A stretch of DNA of 64,000 bases from Treponema vincentii (GTDB lineage Bacteria > Spirochaetota > Spirochaetia > Treponematales > Treponemataceae): NCBI RefSeq assembly GCF_018336815.1, contig NZ_CP050497.1, forward strand, positions 2,046,001 through 2,110,000. The letters run 5' to 3'. The notes beneath the pieces are model-generated. The model ran no database searches. It was not told the origin of the DNA and saw only the letters and a list, made by a program, of their open reading frames with translations. The translations under genes and the position numbers were made by a program. Positions 53,307 through 62,420 of the stretch are shown here, in pieces (position 1 is the first letter of the stretch; each line of letters begins with the position of its first letter).

Positions 53307-53351
53307 GCTAGAGTAGTTCTCTATCAATAAAATATGAAGTATAATAGTAGT

Positions 53352-54365
53352 ATGAATGATGAATTTAAGCAACGGCTTGAAAAAATTGAAGGCGCCCTGC
53401 GCACTGCATTTTTGCCCGATGTACCGGAGTCCGCTACGGAACAAAATCCTATTGCACTTCTATCCGCTCCATGCGCCTCGTTGGTATCCGGCGGCGGAAA
53501 ACGCTGGAGACCGCTGCTCACTGTTCTTGCCTATCAGCTTGCAGAGGGCAAAAACGAGGATATCTACACACTTACGCCGCTGGTCGAAGGAATCCATACG
53601 GCAAGTCTTATTCATGATGATATAGAAGACAATTCAGAACTGCGCCGGGGAAAGCCTGCCGCTTACGTAGCCTACGGACTCGATTCGGCACTTAATTCGG
53701 GCAGCTGGCTTTACTTTCGAGCATTGCAATCGCTTGAAAGCTATCAGGCTCCTGCAAGCATAAAGCTCGATTTATATGGCGCAGCGCTTACGCATATCCG
53801 AGCCCTGCATGAAGGACAGGCGCTCGATATCCACTGGCATCGGACTGCCGGTTTTTTTCCTTCGCGGCAGGATTATGAACGAATGATCAGTTTAAAGACA
53901 GGGGCGCTTGCCGCACTTGCCGCCTATACCGGTATGCGCGCTGCCGGAAAAGAAGATGAAGAAAGCCAATCTTTTGCAGCGCTTTTTACAAGGGTTGGAG
54001 TCGGCTTTCAGATACTCGACGATGTAAAAAATATCAGCACGGGAAATGCCGGAAAAAAACGCGGCGACGATATTGTAGAAGGAAAAAAGAGTATGCCCGC
54101 AATACTGCATATCGAAAAACATCCCGAAGATGCGGCAGCTCTTACCGCTTATTTTGAGCAGGCGCGGCGAGAAGGTATTGATTCCCCTGCGGTAGAAAAA
54201 GCGATTGCGTTGTTGAGTTCAAGCGGTTCGATTGCCGATGCGGAAATGCAGGGAAAGAAAAAGATCGATTCCGTACTGGAGCAGCTTGACACACGGTACG
54301 GCAGCACGGTAAAAGAGATGTTTGAAGCGCTTTTTAACCTTATGCAGGGACGGAAAACTTTTTAA
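53352..54365 (+). CDS. polyprenyl diphosphate synthase
   Basis: 337 residues from ATG 53352; an in-frame ATG at 53334 is possible. A TATAAT box at 53340-53345 lies only 6 bases before ATG 53352, so either the transcript is leaderless or another promoter serves. Trans-prenyltransferase motifs: GGGKRWRPLL, first Asp-rich motif SLIHDDIEDNSELRRGKP, LKTGALAALAA and second motif FQILDDVKNIS, where the usual final Asp of DDxxD is Asn. It should condense isopentenyl diphosphate onto allylic primers, for quinone- or carrier-lipid chains; chain length cannot be read. Confidence 0.88.
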   Translation: MNDEFKQRLEKIEGALRTAFLPDVPESATEQNPIALLSAPCASLVSGGGKRWRPLLTVLAYQLAEGKNEDIYTLTPLVEGIHTASLIHDDIEDNSELRRGKPAAYVAYGLDSALNSGSWLYFRALQSLESYQAPASIKLDLYGAALTHIRALHEGQALDIHWHRTAGFFPSRQDYERMISLKTGALAALAAYTGMRAAGKEDEESQSFAALFTRVGVGFQILDDVKNISTGNAGKKRGDDIVEGKKSMPAILHIEKHPEDAAALTAYFEQARREGIDSPAVEKAIALLSSSGSIADAEMQGKKKIDSVLEQLDTRYGSTVKEMFEALFNLMQGRKTF

Positions 54366-54391
54366 AAATCGATAACTGTTTAAAGCCCATA

Positions 54392-54428
54392 GCATCTCTA
54401 AAGACTCGGTTTAGCTTTTTAGAGATGC
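54392..54428. terminator. hairpin between convergent genes
   Basis: GCATCTCTAAA (54392-54402) pairs perfectly with TTTAGAGATGC (54418-54428). It lies 27 bases after the polyprenyl synthase stop. The T-run is inside the stem rather than after it, so terminator function is only plausible. Confidence 0.4.
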
Positions 54429-54436
54429 CCTGTAAT

Positions 54437-54480
54437 CAACAGCCCCGGCGCAAGCATCGGGGTATTAAACTCTCCACACG
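54437..54480 (+). repeat. AAT-flanked hairpin repeat, copy 6 (44-bp minimal form)
   Basis: It begins CAACAGCCCCGGCGCAAGCA and ends CTCTCCACACG, with AAT at 54434-54436 and 54481-54483. Only hairpin A and the tail remain, as expected from deletion between the two GACGCAAGCGTCGGGG-like blocks of a full copy. It lies outside the island, between core genes. Confidence 0.85.
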
Positions 54481-54509
54481 AATAAAAATCCGAGTGATAA
54501 CCCGTTTTC

Positions 54510-55844
54510 CTACCCCCGCGCCAGCGCTCCCATCGGATCCCATGGTTCAAGCTGAACAAGCGGCTGTTTTAAGGCGTCGAGCCATTTTTGATCGACAAAG
54601 GTCTTTTCTACCATAATCTGATAGGTATACTCATCGAACCATGCATCGGACATCGAGAACATTCCCTTTTTGCCTGATTCGTCGCCCCACGAATTTTCTA
54701 CCTGCCATTTAATCGGCTTTCCTAATTTATCCAGATCAACGCCGGTCAATACCATTGCGTGGGTAAGAAGGCTGTCGCCGTAATCGAGCCGTTCCGCTTT
54801 GGTGAATTCAGGTAATTCGCCGAGCGTTTTAGCGTAGAGGTATACTTCCGTGTCCATAATACCTTCGGGGCGGCAGATATACGGACCCATATCGCAACCG
54901 AACCAGACCGGCTTACCGGCTTTAATCGATTCGATAGCTGCCGTTTTAAGCACGTCAATCGGCACGTTGATGTAGTGAATCGGCTCCGCTTCTTTTACGG
55001 TGCCGAGGAATTTTACCGTGTAGGCTCTGCCGTAAGGCTTATCCGCCGTGGGCGCATTGATTAAGCTGATTTTATTGTTTAAATCCCAACCGACATACTC
55101 TTTAAAGAACTGCTGCGGGGTAATCTGCTCCGCTTTATGAAACTTCTTATCCTTATCGCGGCATTCAAAGTCGAATACGCGGGGAGGCTCGCCGAGCGCC
55201 TTAACCAAAAAGCTGTATACATGTGAAAGATAGGTTTCCTTGTCTGCGCGGAGCTCTTTGACGGACTTTCCCGCCTTGTGCCCATCCCGCAGCAGCTGTG
55301 CGTATTTACGGAGACGATGGGTTAATTCGGCAACAAAGAAGCGCGTGTCGGAAGAATGGAAGGTTTCGGGCATCACATCCTTAGGCACGGCGCCGTATTT
55401 TTGCAGAATACCGGAGAACATATCCCACTGTCCGCCGTCCTGAATAGGATTGGCCAGCAAATGCGCGAGCAGCCGTCCTTCGAGCGGTTCGTCAAGGGTC
55501 TCCAAAATGCTTTCAAAAAAGTAATTGGATTTTTCGAGTTTATCCCAAAATAGCGTGTAGTTCTGGGAAAGCTCGAAGGTTTCCAAGTTGAGCTTTTTCA
55601 TTATTTCTACACGGGCTGCATTCAACGAAGCAAACATCCAGCAGCGGCCGCTCTTCTTTTGATTGGTAATTTCTCCACGCTCCGTTTCGTGCGAAAAACA
55701 AAAATTGTGGCGGCGGCGGACATCATAGTTAAACGATGCATCCTCGATGCCGCTCTTAGCGACAGCCCCTGCAATAACCGTATTCGACGGCTCTGCGCGA
55801 TAGTCGCGCTCAAACTTTTTTAAAAGTTCCGGTGAAATATTCAT
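54510..55844 (-). CDS. pepC: C1-family aminopeptidase (PepC/bleomycin hydrolase)
   Basis: 444 residues, ATG 55844 with AGGAGG upstream. The papain-like catalytic residues of this family are present: Gln/Cys in ITNQKKSGRCWMFASLNAAR (Cys about residue 68), His in DSLLTHAMVLTGVDL (about 367) and Asn in WQVENSWGDESGKKG (about 388). Length and the C-terminal ..EPWDPMGALARG fit PepC, where the C-terminus occupies the active site and limits cleavage to single N-terminal residues. Cytoplasmic; digests peptides imported for nutrition, important in amino-acid-fermenting treponemes. Confidence 0.94.
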   Translation of the reverse strand: MNISPELLKKFERDYRAEPSNTVIAGAVAKSGIEDASFNYDVRRRHNFCFSHETERGEITNQKKSGRCWMFASLNAARVEIMKKLNLETFELSQNYTLFWDKLEKSNYFFESILETLDEPLEGRLLAHLLANPIQDGGQWDMFSGILQKYGAVPKDVMPETFHSSDTRFFVAELTHRLRKYAQLLRDGHKAGKSVKELRADKETYLSHVYSFLVKALGEPPRVFDFECRDKDKKFHKAEQITPQQFFKEYVGWDLNNKISLINAPTADKPYGRAYTVKFLGTVKEAEPIHYINVPIDVLKTAAIESIKAGKPVWFGCDMGPYICRPEGIMDTEVYLYAKTLGELPEFTKAERLDYGDSLLTHAMVLTGVDLDKLGKPIKWQVENSWGDESGKKGMFSMSDAWFDEYTYQIMVEKTFVDQKWLDALKQPLVQLEPWDPMGALARG

Positions 55845-55961
55845 ATATACCTCCTCGCTTTAATCAGCACTTCCTTAGTATACCATATTGCGGTTAGCTT
55901 TCCGCTTCCCGATAATTAAAAAAAATAGGATATGTTTTTACGGTGCCATCGATAATTCTTT

Positions 55962-57218
55962 CTATACGGCGGTTGTCCCAGCCGGAGGCAGGTTCTTTTC
56001 CGAAAAAGCTTTTCCCAGCAAAATAGGCACAATCATAGAAGAAACAATAATCAGCAAAATAACCGGTGCAAAATATTCAGCCTGAACCATACCGACAGCG
56101 AGTCCCTTTTGAGCTACGATGAGAGCCACCTCACCGCGCACCATCATTCCCAGCCCTATCTGGAGCGATTCCTGCCGCTTAAAGCCCAAAGCCAGTGCCG
56201 AACCGCCGCAGCCGATTATTTTGGTGATACAACCGACAAGCACAAAGGCGATCGAAAACCATATCAAGCTCATATTCAGTCCGCTTAAGTCCGTTTTAAG
56301 TCCTATAGCAGTAAAAAAGAGTGGGCTAAAAAACATATACGAATTGATGTCTATTTTTCTCTCCATATAGGAGGCATCATGCAAATTGCAAAATACAACC
56401 CCTGCAACATAAGCCCCGGTAATATCGGCGATACCGAAGAAACGTTCGGTACAGTAGGCAAAAATCAACGCGACTCCCAACCCGTAAATCGGAATACGCT
56501 GGGAATGCGGGTGCCGGCCATCATACCATTTAAAAATTCGGTAAATCAGATATCCCACAACCAACGAAGCGGCAAAGAATGCTGCCGTTTTTATCATAAG
56601 CCCGAGGTAGTCGCCCTTACCGGAACTTGCACCGAGGACAACCGTTAATACAATGATACCGAATACATCATCGATGATTGCAGCGCTGATAATTGTTTGA
56701 CCGACTTCCGAATTTATTTTCCCTAACTCTTTCAATGCAACGACGGTAATACTGACCGAAGTTGCCGTTAAAATAGTACCGATGAACAGCGCCTGATAAA
56801 ATACCGGTGTCCCGAAGCCGTCAAACCCCCAAAAACCTAACGCCATAACCGTACCTAAAACCAATGGTACGATAACACCGCATGCAGCAATCACGGTGGA
56901 TTTTACACCGGATTTAACAAGCGATTTTAAATTAGTTCCCAAGCCGGCGGAGAACATAATCAGGATAACGCCGATTTCGGACATATATTCGATAAACTGG
57001 TTGGTTTCAGCGTAGATAATATTCGGTTCGACCCCGCCGAAGTTACGGAAAAAAGGTAGATAGCGTAAGAAAAGTCCTGCAACAATTTCCCCTGCAACCT
57101 GCGGAATATTGATTTTTTTAGCAAGAAGTCCCAGATACTTTGCAGCGATAACGATAATTCCAATGGAAAGAACAATTTGCAGCGCGATTTCTTCAATCGG
57201 TATTTCCTTAGCAGACAT
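55962..57218 (-). CDS. CPA2-family Na+/H+ antiporter (NapA-like)
   Basis: 418 residues from ATG 57218, with GGGAG 6 bases upstream. About 12-13 membrane helices; conserved segments include QVAGEIVAGLFLRYLP, GVILIMFSAGLGTNLKSLVK, TATSVSITVVALKELGK and SAAIIDDVFGIIVLTVV. The double Asp (IIDD) is the ion-binding pair of electrogenic NapA/NhaA-type exchangers, unlike the QD of KefC. No C-terminal nucleotide-binding domain, so it is the short form. Should export Na+ (or K+) against protons in the inner membrane. Confidence 0.9.
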   Translation of the reverse strand: MSAKEIPIEEIALQIVLSIGIIVIAAKYLGLLAKKINIPQVAGEIVAGLFLRYLPFFRNFGGVEPNIIYAETNQFIEYMSEIGVILIMFSAGLGTNLKSLVKSGVKSTVIAACGVIVPLVLGTVMALGFWGFDGFGTPVFYQALFIGTILTATSVSITVVALKELGKINSEVGQTIISAAIIDDVFGIIVLTVVLGASSGKGDYLGLMIKTAAFFAASLVVGYLIYRIFKWYDGRHPHSQRIPIYGLGVALIFAYCTERFFGIADITGAYVAGVVFCNLHDASYMERKIDINSYMFFSPLFFTAIGLKTDLSGLNMSLIWFSIAFVLVGCITKIIGCGGSALALGFKRQESLQIGLGMMVRGEVALIVAQKGLAVGMVQAEYFAPVILLIIVSSMIVPILLGKAFSEKNLPPAGTTAV

Positions 57219-57231
57219 AAACAACTCCCAT

Positions 57232-57378
57232 AAAAAGTCAAGAAGAAAGTATCAACTTTCGATTGACTTTTTACGCACGTTCGCAACGAAGCGAGAACGT
57301 GCAGATGATATACAAGTTTGCGTTTGAGCAAACTTGTGTAAATAAAAGTCGTGCTATCTGTACGGCTTTTATTTACAC
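57232..57378. repeat. cluster of four consecutive hairpins (C)
   Basis: Stems in order: AAAAAGTCAA/TTGACTTTTT with inner GAAAGT/ACTTTC (57232-57272); GCACGTTC/GAACGTGC (57275-57302); ACAAGTTTGC/GCAAACTTGT (57312-57337); GTGTAAATAAAAG/CTTTTATTTACAC with further pairing inside (57336-57378). It fills much of the region between the divergent antiporter and TPR lipoprotein genes. Confidence 0.8.
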
Positions 57379-57534
57379 TCCTCGAATTAACCGGCGTTTC
57401 CCGATTCTGAGGGCATATTATAGTTAAAAAGCAAAGGAACCGCAAGATTTCCAAAACTGTCTGATGCCCTTTGCCGCCGCCGTAATATTGACAATCGGAC
57501 AAAGATATATAAATATGTCAATATGAAGATATAT
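57379..57534. promoter_or_regulatory. upstream region of the TPR lipoprotein gene
   Basis: Contains TTGACA at 57488-57493 with AT-rich candidates for a -10 box 16-17 bases on (TAAATA/AAATAT, 57510-57516). The match of the -10 is poor, so the promoter is tentative. No other structure is seen. Confidence 0.35.
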
Positions 57535-58254
57535 ATGAAATCAAAAAAAATTCCGTATATTGGTCTACTGTGTTCCATTCTTTTCCTCTGCGTTGCCTGT
57601 AAGGATAATGCCTTTATACGGCGGATGCAGGATATGGAAATGGGTGTCAAAAACCCCTCTTCTATAGAAGAATTGGAATCGGCCATAAAAAAATATCAGG
57701 GAAAGGTCAATGAGATACTGACTATGGAGCAGCGAGTCGGCATTTGGTACAAAATTCTCGGCCGCCGATACATGGATAAAAAGATGTACAAAAAAGCGAT
57801 TGAAGCCTTCCGCAGCGCATTGGAATACTTCCCGGAAAATCAACATGTATTTTATCAAATCGGCGTATGTGCCGCTATTATCGCAAAAAGCACCCTCGAT
57901 TACCCGAATATGAGCCTCGACGAGCGGCGCTCATATTTTGACCTGTCGGTTTCCGCCTATAAGCGCGCGGTGGAGCTTGACCCCACCTATACGCGGGCGG
58001 TGTACGCGCTGTCCGTTCTCTATGTCTTTGAATTGAACCGGCCGGAAGATGCCATCACAATTATGGAACCGGTTGCCGCCCGCGAAAAAAAGCCGCTGGA
58101 CTCCCTGTTCATCCTCGGGCGCGCTTATTACATGACCGGTCAATATGAAAAAGCGATTGCCGCCTACGACCGCATTATCAAAACGAGCGGGAGCGCCGAA
58201 CAGCGCGCCGACGCCGAACGGAATAAAGCTTTTGTAGAAAATGCGCGGCGCTAA
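57535..58254 (+). CDS. TPR lipoprotein
   Basis: 239 residues from ATG 57535 (ATG 57523 four codons earlier is equally open). The signal peptide KSKKIPYIGLLCSILFLCVA is followed by Cys, giving a lipobox LCVAC. Tetratricopeptide repeats follow: IWYKILGRRYMDKKMYKKAI, ALEYFPENQHVFYQIGVCAA, SAYKRAVELDPTYTRAVYAL and LFILGRAYYMTGQYEKAIAA. It is an inner- or outer-membrane-anchored periplasmic scaffold. It precedes dprA by 60 bases; the order TPR lipoprotein-dprA-topA-xerC suggests one transcript. Confidence 0.85.
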   Translation: MKSKKIPYIGLLCSILFLCVACKDNAFIRRMQDMEMGVKNPSSIEELESAIKKYQGKVNEILTMEQRVGIWYKILGRRYMDKKMYKKAIEAFRSALEYFPENQHVFYQIGVCAAIIAKSTLDYPNMSLDERRSYFDLSVSAYKRAVELDPTYTRAVYALSVLYVFELNRPEDAITIMEPVAAREKKPLDSLFILGRAYYMTGQYEKAIAAYDRIIKTSGSAEQRADAERNKAFVENARR

Positions 58255-58314
58255 GGCTTTGACGGTCGGCTATGCGGTAATAAGCAGTAAACAACAGGAT
58301 TCTCACATACTTTG

Positions 58315-59253
58315 ATGAACACAACAACCGATTCCGAAAAGCGGAAACTCTACATAGCCCTCTCTTATTGCTCTTTTCTCAAAGGCAGCGAGAGGCTTTT
58401 ACTTGCCCGCACGCTTGACACTTCGCAAGCACTTACAGTAAGTTCAATAGATACGCTCAGCCGGATGATACAGCGACCACTCCGCACGCGCAGTTATAAA
58501 CCCGAACAGCTGCCGCAGGCAGTGGAAAGAGCCGAGTCGCTGATGAAGTATTGCCGAATCAACATGACGTTTTACGATGATCCCGACTTCCCTCCCCTGC
58601 TGCGGGAAATCCCCGATGCGCCTTTCTTGCTATACTACCGCGGCGTCTTACCGCAAGCCGATACGCCCGCAGTAGCAATTGTCGGTACGCGCCGCCCGAC
58701 AGGGAACGGCATTAAAGCGGCACTGCAGCTAGGCACCGAATGCGGGCACGCCGGTATTCCCGTTATTTCGGGGCTGGCACGCGGCATCGACACTTTTGCT
58801 CATCGGGGAGCCTTGGAAGGTGGCGGCCTAACGACAGCTGTACTCGCCTGCGGGCTTGACCGGCTCTATCCGCAGAGCAATGCACGGCTCGCAGGCCGGA
58901 TACTCGAAACGGGCGGATGCATCCTCAGCGAATATGCGCCCGGGGAACTGCCGCTTGCCTATCGCTTTCCGCAGCGTAACCGAATCATTTCGGGGTTAGC
59001 CCGCGCAACCGTTGTCGTCGAAGCGCCGACAAAATCGGGAGCGCTCATTACGGCTGACTTTGCCCTTGAGCAAGGACGCGACGTGTGCATATACGGCGGA
59101 CTGCAGGATTCCGTGCAGAATACCGGCTGTAAAAAACTTGCTGAGGACGGGGCAATTCCGGTTGAACATGCCGGCGACCTTTTACGCGAATGGGCAAACC
59201 CAACTTTGCAATATTTGCAGAGAGAGCAACAGACACAACTACCTTTGTTTTAA
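58315..59253 (+). CDS. dprA: DNA-processing protein DprA
   Basis: 312 residues from ATG 58315 (the preceding TTG is also open). DprA loads RecA onto incoming single strands during transformation. An N-terminal helical domain of ~95 residues leads to the Rossmann core: FPPLLREIPDAPFLLYYRG, then AVAIVGTRRPTGNGIKAA, PVISGLARGIDTFAHRGAL, YRFPQRNRIISGLARATVVV and KSGALITADFALEQGRDV. The C-terminal winged helix (DML1-like) found in some homologues is missing; the protein ends shortly after the core. Together with comM it suggests some capacity for DNA uptake. Confidence 0.94.
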   Translation: MNTTTDSEKRKLYIALSYCSFLKGSERLLLARTLDTSQALTVSSIDTLSRMIQRPLRTRSYKPEQLPQAVERAESLMKYCRINMTFYDDPDFPPLLREIPDAPFLLYYRGVLPQADTPAVAIVGTRRPTGNGIKAALQLGTECGHAGIPVISGLARGIDTFAHRGALEGGGLTTAVLACGLDRLYPQSNARLAGRILETGGCILSEYAPGELPLAYRFPQRNRIISGLARATVVVEAPTKSGALITADFALEQGRDVCIYGGLQDSVQNTGCKKLAEDGAIPVEHAGDLLREWANPTLQYLQREQQTQLPLF

Positions 59254-59269
59254 GAAAGGAGCACGATAA

Positions 59270-61400
59270 ATGGCGAAAAAAACCGCGGCAAAAACGAAAA
59301 AAACAAACTTGATTATCGTAGAATCGCCGGCAAAAGCAAAAACAATCGAAAAATATTTGGGCAACGGCTATACGGTTAAGGCTTCGATGGGGCACTTGAT
59401 CGATTTACCGAAGTCTCGTATCGCAATCGATATCGAGCACGGCTTCCAGCCCGAATATATCACCGTACGAGGTAGAGCCAAGTTACTCAAAGAACTGCAG
59501 CAAGATGCAAAGAACGCCAAACACGTCTTTCTCGCCAGTGATAATGACCGCGAAGGGGAAGCTATCGCCTATCACCTCTGCCATGCGATACGGGAAAAAT
59601 GCGAAAATGTGCCGATAAACCGTATCGTCTTTAACGAGATCACCCCGCAGGCAATTAAAACCGCCGTGCAAAATCCTATGGATATCGACGAGGCAAAGGT
59701 CAACGCGCAAAAAGCCCGCCGCGTACTCGACCGGCTTGTCGGCTATAACCTTTCGCCCCTGCTCTGGCAAAAAGTAAAGAACGGACTTTCCGCAGGGCGG
59801 GTACAGTCGGTTGCGCTGCGCCTCATCTGTGAACGGGAAGCGGAGGTGGAAAATTTTATCCCCGAAGAATTTTGGACGCTGGAAGGCGCCTTTAAAAAAA
59901 GGAAAAACCACCTTTGATGCCCAGCTCGCGTTATATAAAGGAGAAAAACCTGCGTTAAAAAATGAGCGTGAAGTACAGGCTATCATTGATGTATTGAATG
60001 GAAAAGAAGCAACGGTTACCGATGTCAAAAGCACCCAAAAGACCATCCATCCTAAACCTCCATTCACAACCTCTACGATGCAGCAAACGGCAGCGAATCG
60101 GCTCGGCTTTACCTCCCGTAAAACAATGCAGATTGCGCAGCAGCTGTACGAAGGTATTGCCGTCGGTTCAAGCCGCGTCGGGTTAATCACCTATATGCGT
60201 ACCGACTCTGTGCGTATCTCCGACGTTGCCCTTGCGGAAGTCCGCAAGTGGATCGGCGAGCAGTATCCCGCCTATCTACCGGAAAAAACCAATTTTTACA
60301 GCGTCGGCGCAAAAGCGCAGGATGCCCACGAAGGTATCCGCCCCACATACTGTAGTTATACGCCCGACTATCTGAAAGACTACCTCAACCGCGACCAGCT
60401 GCGCCTCTATACCCTTATCTGGGAACGCTTTACCGCAAGCCAGATGACCGGCGCAAAGACGGAAACGCTCAGCTATGAAATTTCCGCCGGAGATGCGGTC
60501 TTTAGAACGGTTTCTACCAAGGTAACGGACAAAGGCTTCTACGCCGTGCTCAATCTTCTCCTTTCAAAAGAAGAAAAAGGCAAGGCATTGCCGGCGTTAA
60601 AAACCGGCGACACCCTGACGGTGGACAGCCTTACGCCCGAACAGCACTTTACGCAGGGGCCAGCCCGTTATACCGATGCAAGTATCGTTAAAATGCTGGA
60701 ACAAAAAGGCATCGGGCGCCCGTCGACTTATGCACCGATTATTTCGGTACTGCTCGACCGCTACTACGTCAACCGCTCCAATAAGCAGCTTGTTCCCACC
60801 CAGCTCGGTAGAATAATCAATGATCTTTTGGTGGAAAACTTCAACGATGTTATCGACGTCAACTTTACCGCCGGTATGGAACAAAAACTGGACGAAATAG
60901 AAGAACACAATGCCGACTGGTCAAAGATTATCGGCTCATTTTATACCCCGTTCATCACGCAGGTGGATTCGGTGACGGCGCATTTAGGCAGTTTGAAAGG
61001 GAGCCTCGATGAGCCGACAAACTTTACCTGCGAAAAATGCGGCAAAAGGATGATGAAAAAACTCGGCCGCTTCGGTTTTTTCTTGGCGTGCGAGGGCTTC
61101 CCCGAATGCCGCAATACCAAATCCATTCCGTTGGCAAAGTGTCCGCGTCCCGGCTGCGGCGGGGACATCGTATCCCGACGGGCAAAAGGACGGGGCAAAG
61201 AGTTCTTCGGCTGCACAAACTTTCCGAAATGCAATTTTATCTCTCATTTTAAGCCTATCAACTCGGCGTGCCCCAAATGCGGCTGGTTCATGGTAGAAAA
61301 ATACGACAAAAAGAACGGCAGCTATAAGGCTTGCGTCAATCCCGACTGCGATTACCTGCACAGCGTTGTCGAAGGTGTGGAAGACAGGGATATCGAATAG
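59270..61400 (+). CDS. topA: DNA topoisomerase I, frameshifted at an A7 run
   Basis: ATG 59270 with AAGGAG upstream. The first frame has the Toprim domain ([38 protein letters not shown]) and stops at 59917. The second continues with the rest of the core, including the active-site Tyr in [14 protein letters not shown], and three C-terminal zinc ribbons ([26 protein letters not shown] with their second pairs). With six A instead of seven at 59894-59900 the join is [20 protein letters not shown], 709 residues in all. TopA is essential, so a sequencing error is the likeliest cause. Confidence 0.92.
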
Positions 61401-61403
61401 CCG

Positions 61404-62318
61404 ATGGATCAGGTCTTTGAAGACTACCTCGCCTATAGCGCGGGCGTGCGGCATTTTTCCGAAAAAACAATTGAAGCGTACCGGAACGATCTCAAGCTTT
61501 TTTCCGATTGGCTTGCGGAAAATGAAATTCCCTTTACCGAGGTTACCAAAACACAAGTACGCATCTTTGTTGCAGACCTCGGCAACCGGCATTTTGCTCC
61601 AGCAAGCGTCAACCGTACCCTCTCCTGCATACGGGGACTGTACCGCTATGCCCTGCAGAAAGGACTCTGCACAACAAACCCCGCCGCGCTTATCCGCAAC
61701 CTCAAACAGCCGGACAAGCTGCCCCGATTCCTCTTTCCCGACGAAGCGGAGCGCTTTTGCGAATTTCCCAAAGAAGCGGGCATTTTATGGTACGCCCGCG
61801 ATGCGGCGATCTTTTCGTCGCTCTATTCAACCGGATGTCGTGCGGCAGAGCTGCAAGGACTCAAAATAACGGATTTAAAGGGAGATTGCAGTTGGGCAAT
61901 CGTGCGGGGAAAGGGCAGCAAAGAGCGCAAGGTGTTTTTTGCGGATTTCGCTCAAGAAGCGGTGCAGCGGTATTTAACGGAACGGGCGGAATTGATTGCC
62001 TATTTAAAAGAACAAGACGGTTTAAAAACTTCCATTGCGGAAGATGCGCTTTTTTTAAACTGCCGCGGCGGCGCGCTTACGACGCAGGGCATCCGGTATA
62101 TCATCAACCGGTACACCGCGCTTCTCCCAAACTATAAAAAACTGACGCCGCACGCCTTCCGGCACAGCTTTGCCTCCATGTTCATCACGCGGGGAGCGGA
62201 CATCCGGGTAGTGCAGGAACTGTTGGGGCACAGCAATATCACAACCACCCAACGGTACACGCATATCACGGCAGCCCAGCTCCAAGACCTGTATCACAAA
62301 GCCCACCCGCACGGGTAG
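61404..62318 (+). CDS. xerC: tyrosine recombinase XerC
   Basis: 304 residues, ATG 61404, 3 bases after the topA stop. The SAM-like N-terminal domain (FEDYLAYSAGVRHFSEKTIE; NRTLSCIRGLYRYAL) is followed by the catalytic domain with Arg in YSTGCRAAELQGL, Lys in RGKGSKERKVFF, H-x-x-R in LTPHAFRHSFASMF, His in ELLGHSNI and the nucleophile Tyr in TTQRYTHITA. Length is typical of XerC/XerD. It resolves chromosome dimers at dif. Position after topA, rather than beside mobile genes, supports the housekeeping role. Confidence 0.92.
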   Translation: MDQVFEDYLAYSAGVRHFSEKTIEAYRNDLKLFSDWLAENEIPFTEVTKTQVRIFVADLGNRHFAPASVNRTLSCIRGLYRYALQKGLCTTNPAALIRNLKQPDKLPRFLFPDEAERFCEFPKEAGILWYARDAAIFSSLYSTGCRAAELQGLKITDLKGDCSWAIVRGKGSKERKVFFADFAQEAVQRYLTERAELIAYLKEQDGLKTSIAEDALFLNCRGGALTTQGIRYIINRYTALLPNYKKLTPHAFRHSFASMFITRGADIRVVQELLGHSNITTTQRYTHITAAQLQDLYHKAHPHG

Positions 62319-62420
62319 GTATAGCCTATTTATTTTGCGGGGTGATTAAAAATCTGATGCGATTCCCTTCCTTTTGCGTAAAATTTTTCCCAAAATTTCA
62401 CGTTTCTTTCCCTGCAGCAG
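62319..62420. other. intergenic stretch with partial repeat end
   Basis: Contains ATTTATTTTGCGGGG (about 62329-62343), similar to the right end of the palindrome family, and CTGATGCGATTCCC (62353-62366), which can pair with GGGTAATCGCATCAG (62420-62434). No gene. Confidence 0.4.

Noticed and set aside
13142..54480. The AAT-flanked repeats as integron attC sites, since Treponema denticola has a chromosomal integron and the island holds small cassettes.
   Set aside because: The ends do not show RYYYAAC/GTTRRRY core sites, copies lie inside reading frames, occur in both orientations, and show a duplicated AAT.
59894..59900. Programmed -1 ribosomal frameshift at A-AAA-AAG in topA.
   Set aside because: The required change is +1 (or -2), not -1, and other homopolymers in the window are broken in the same way.
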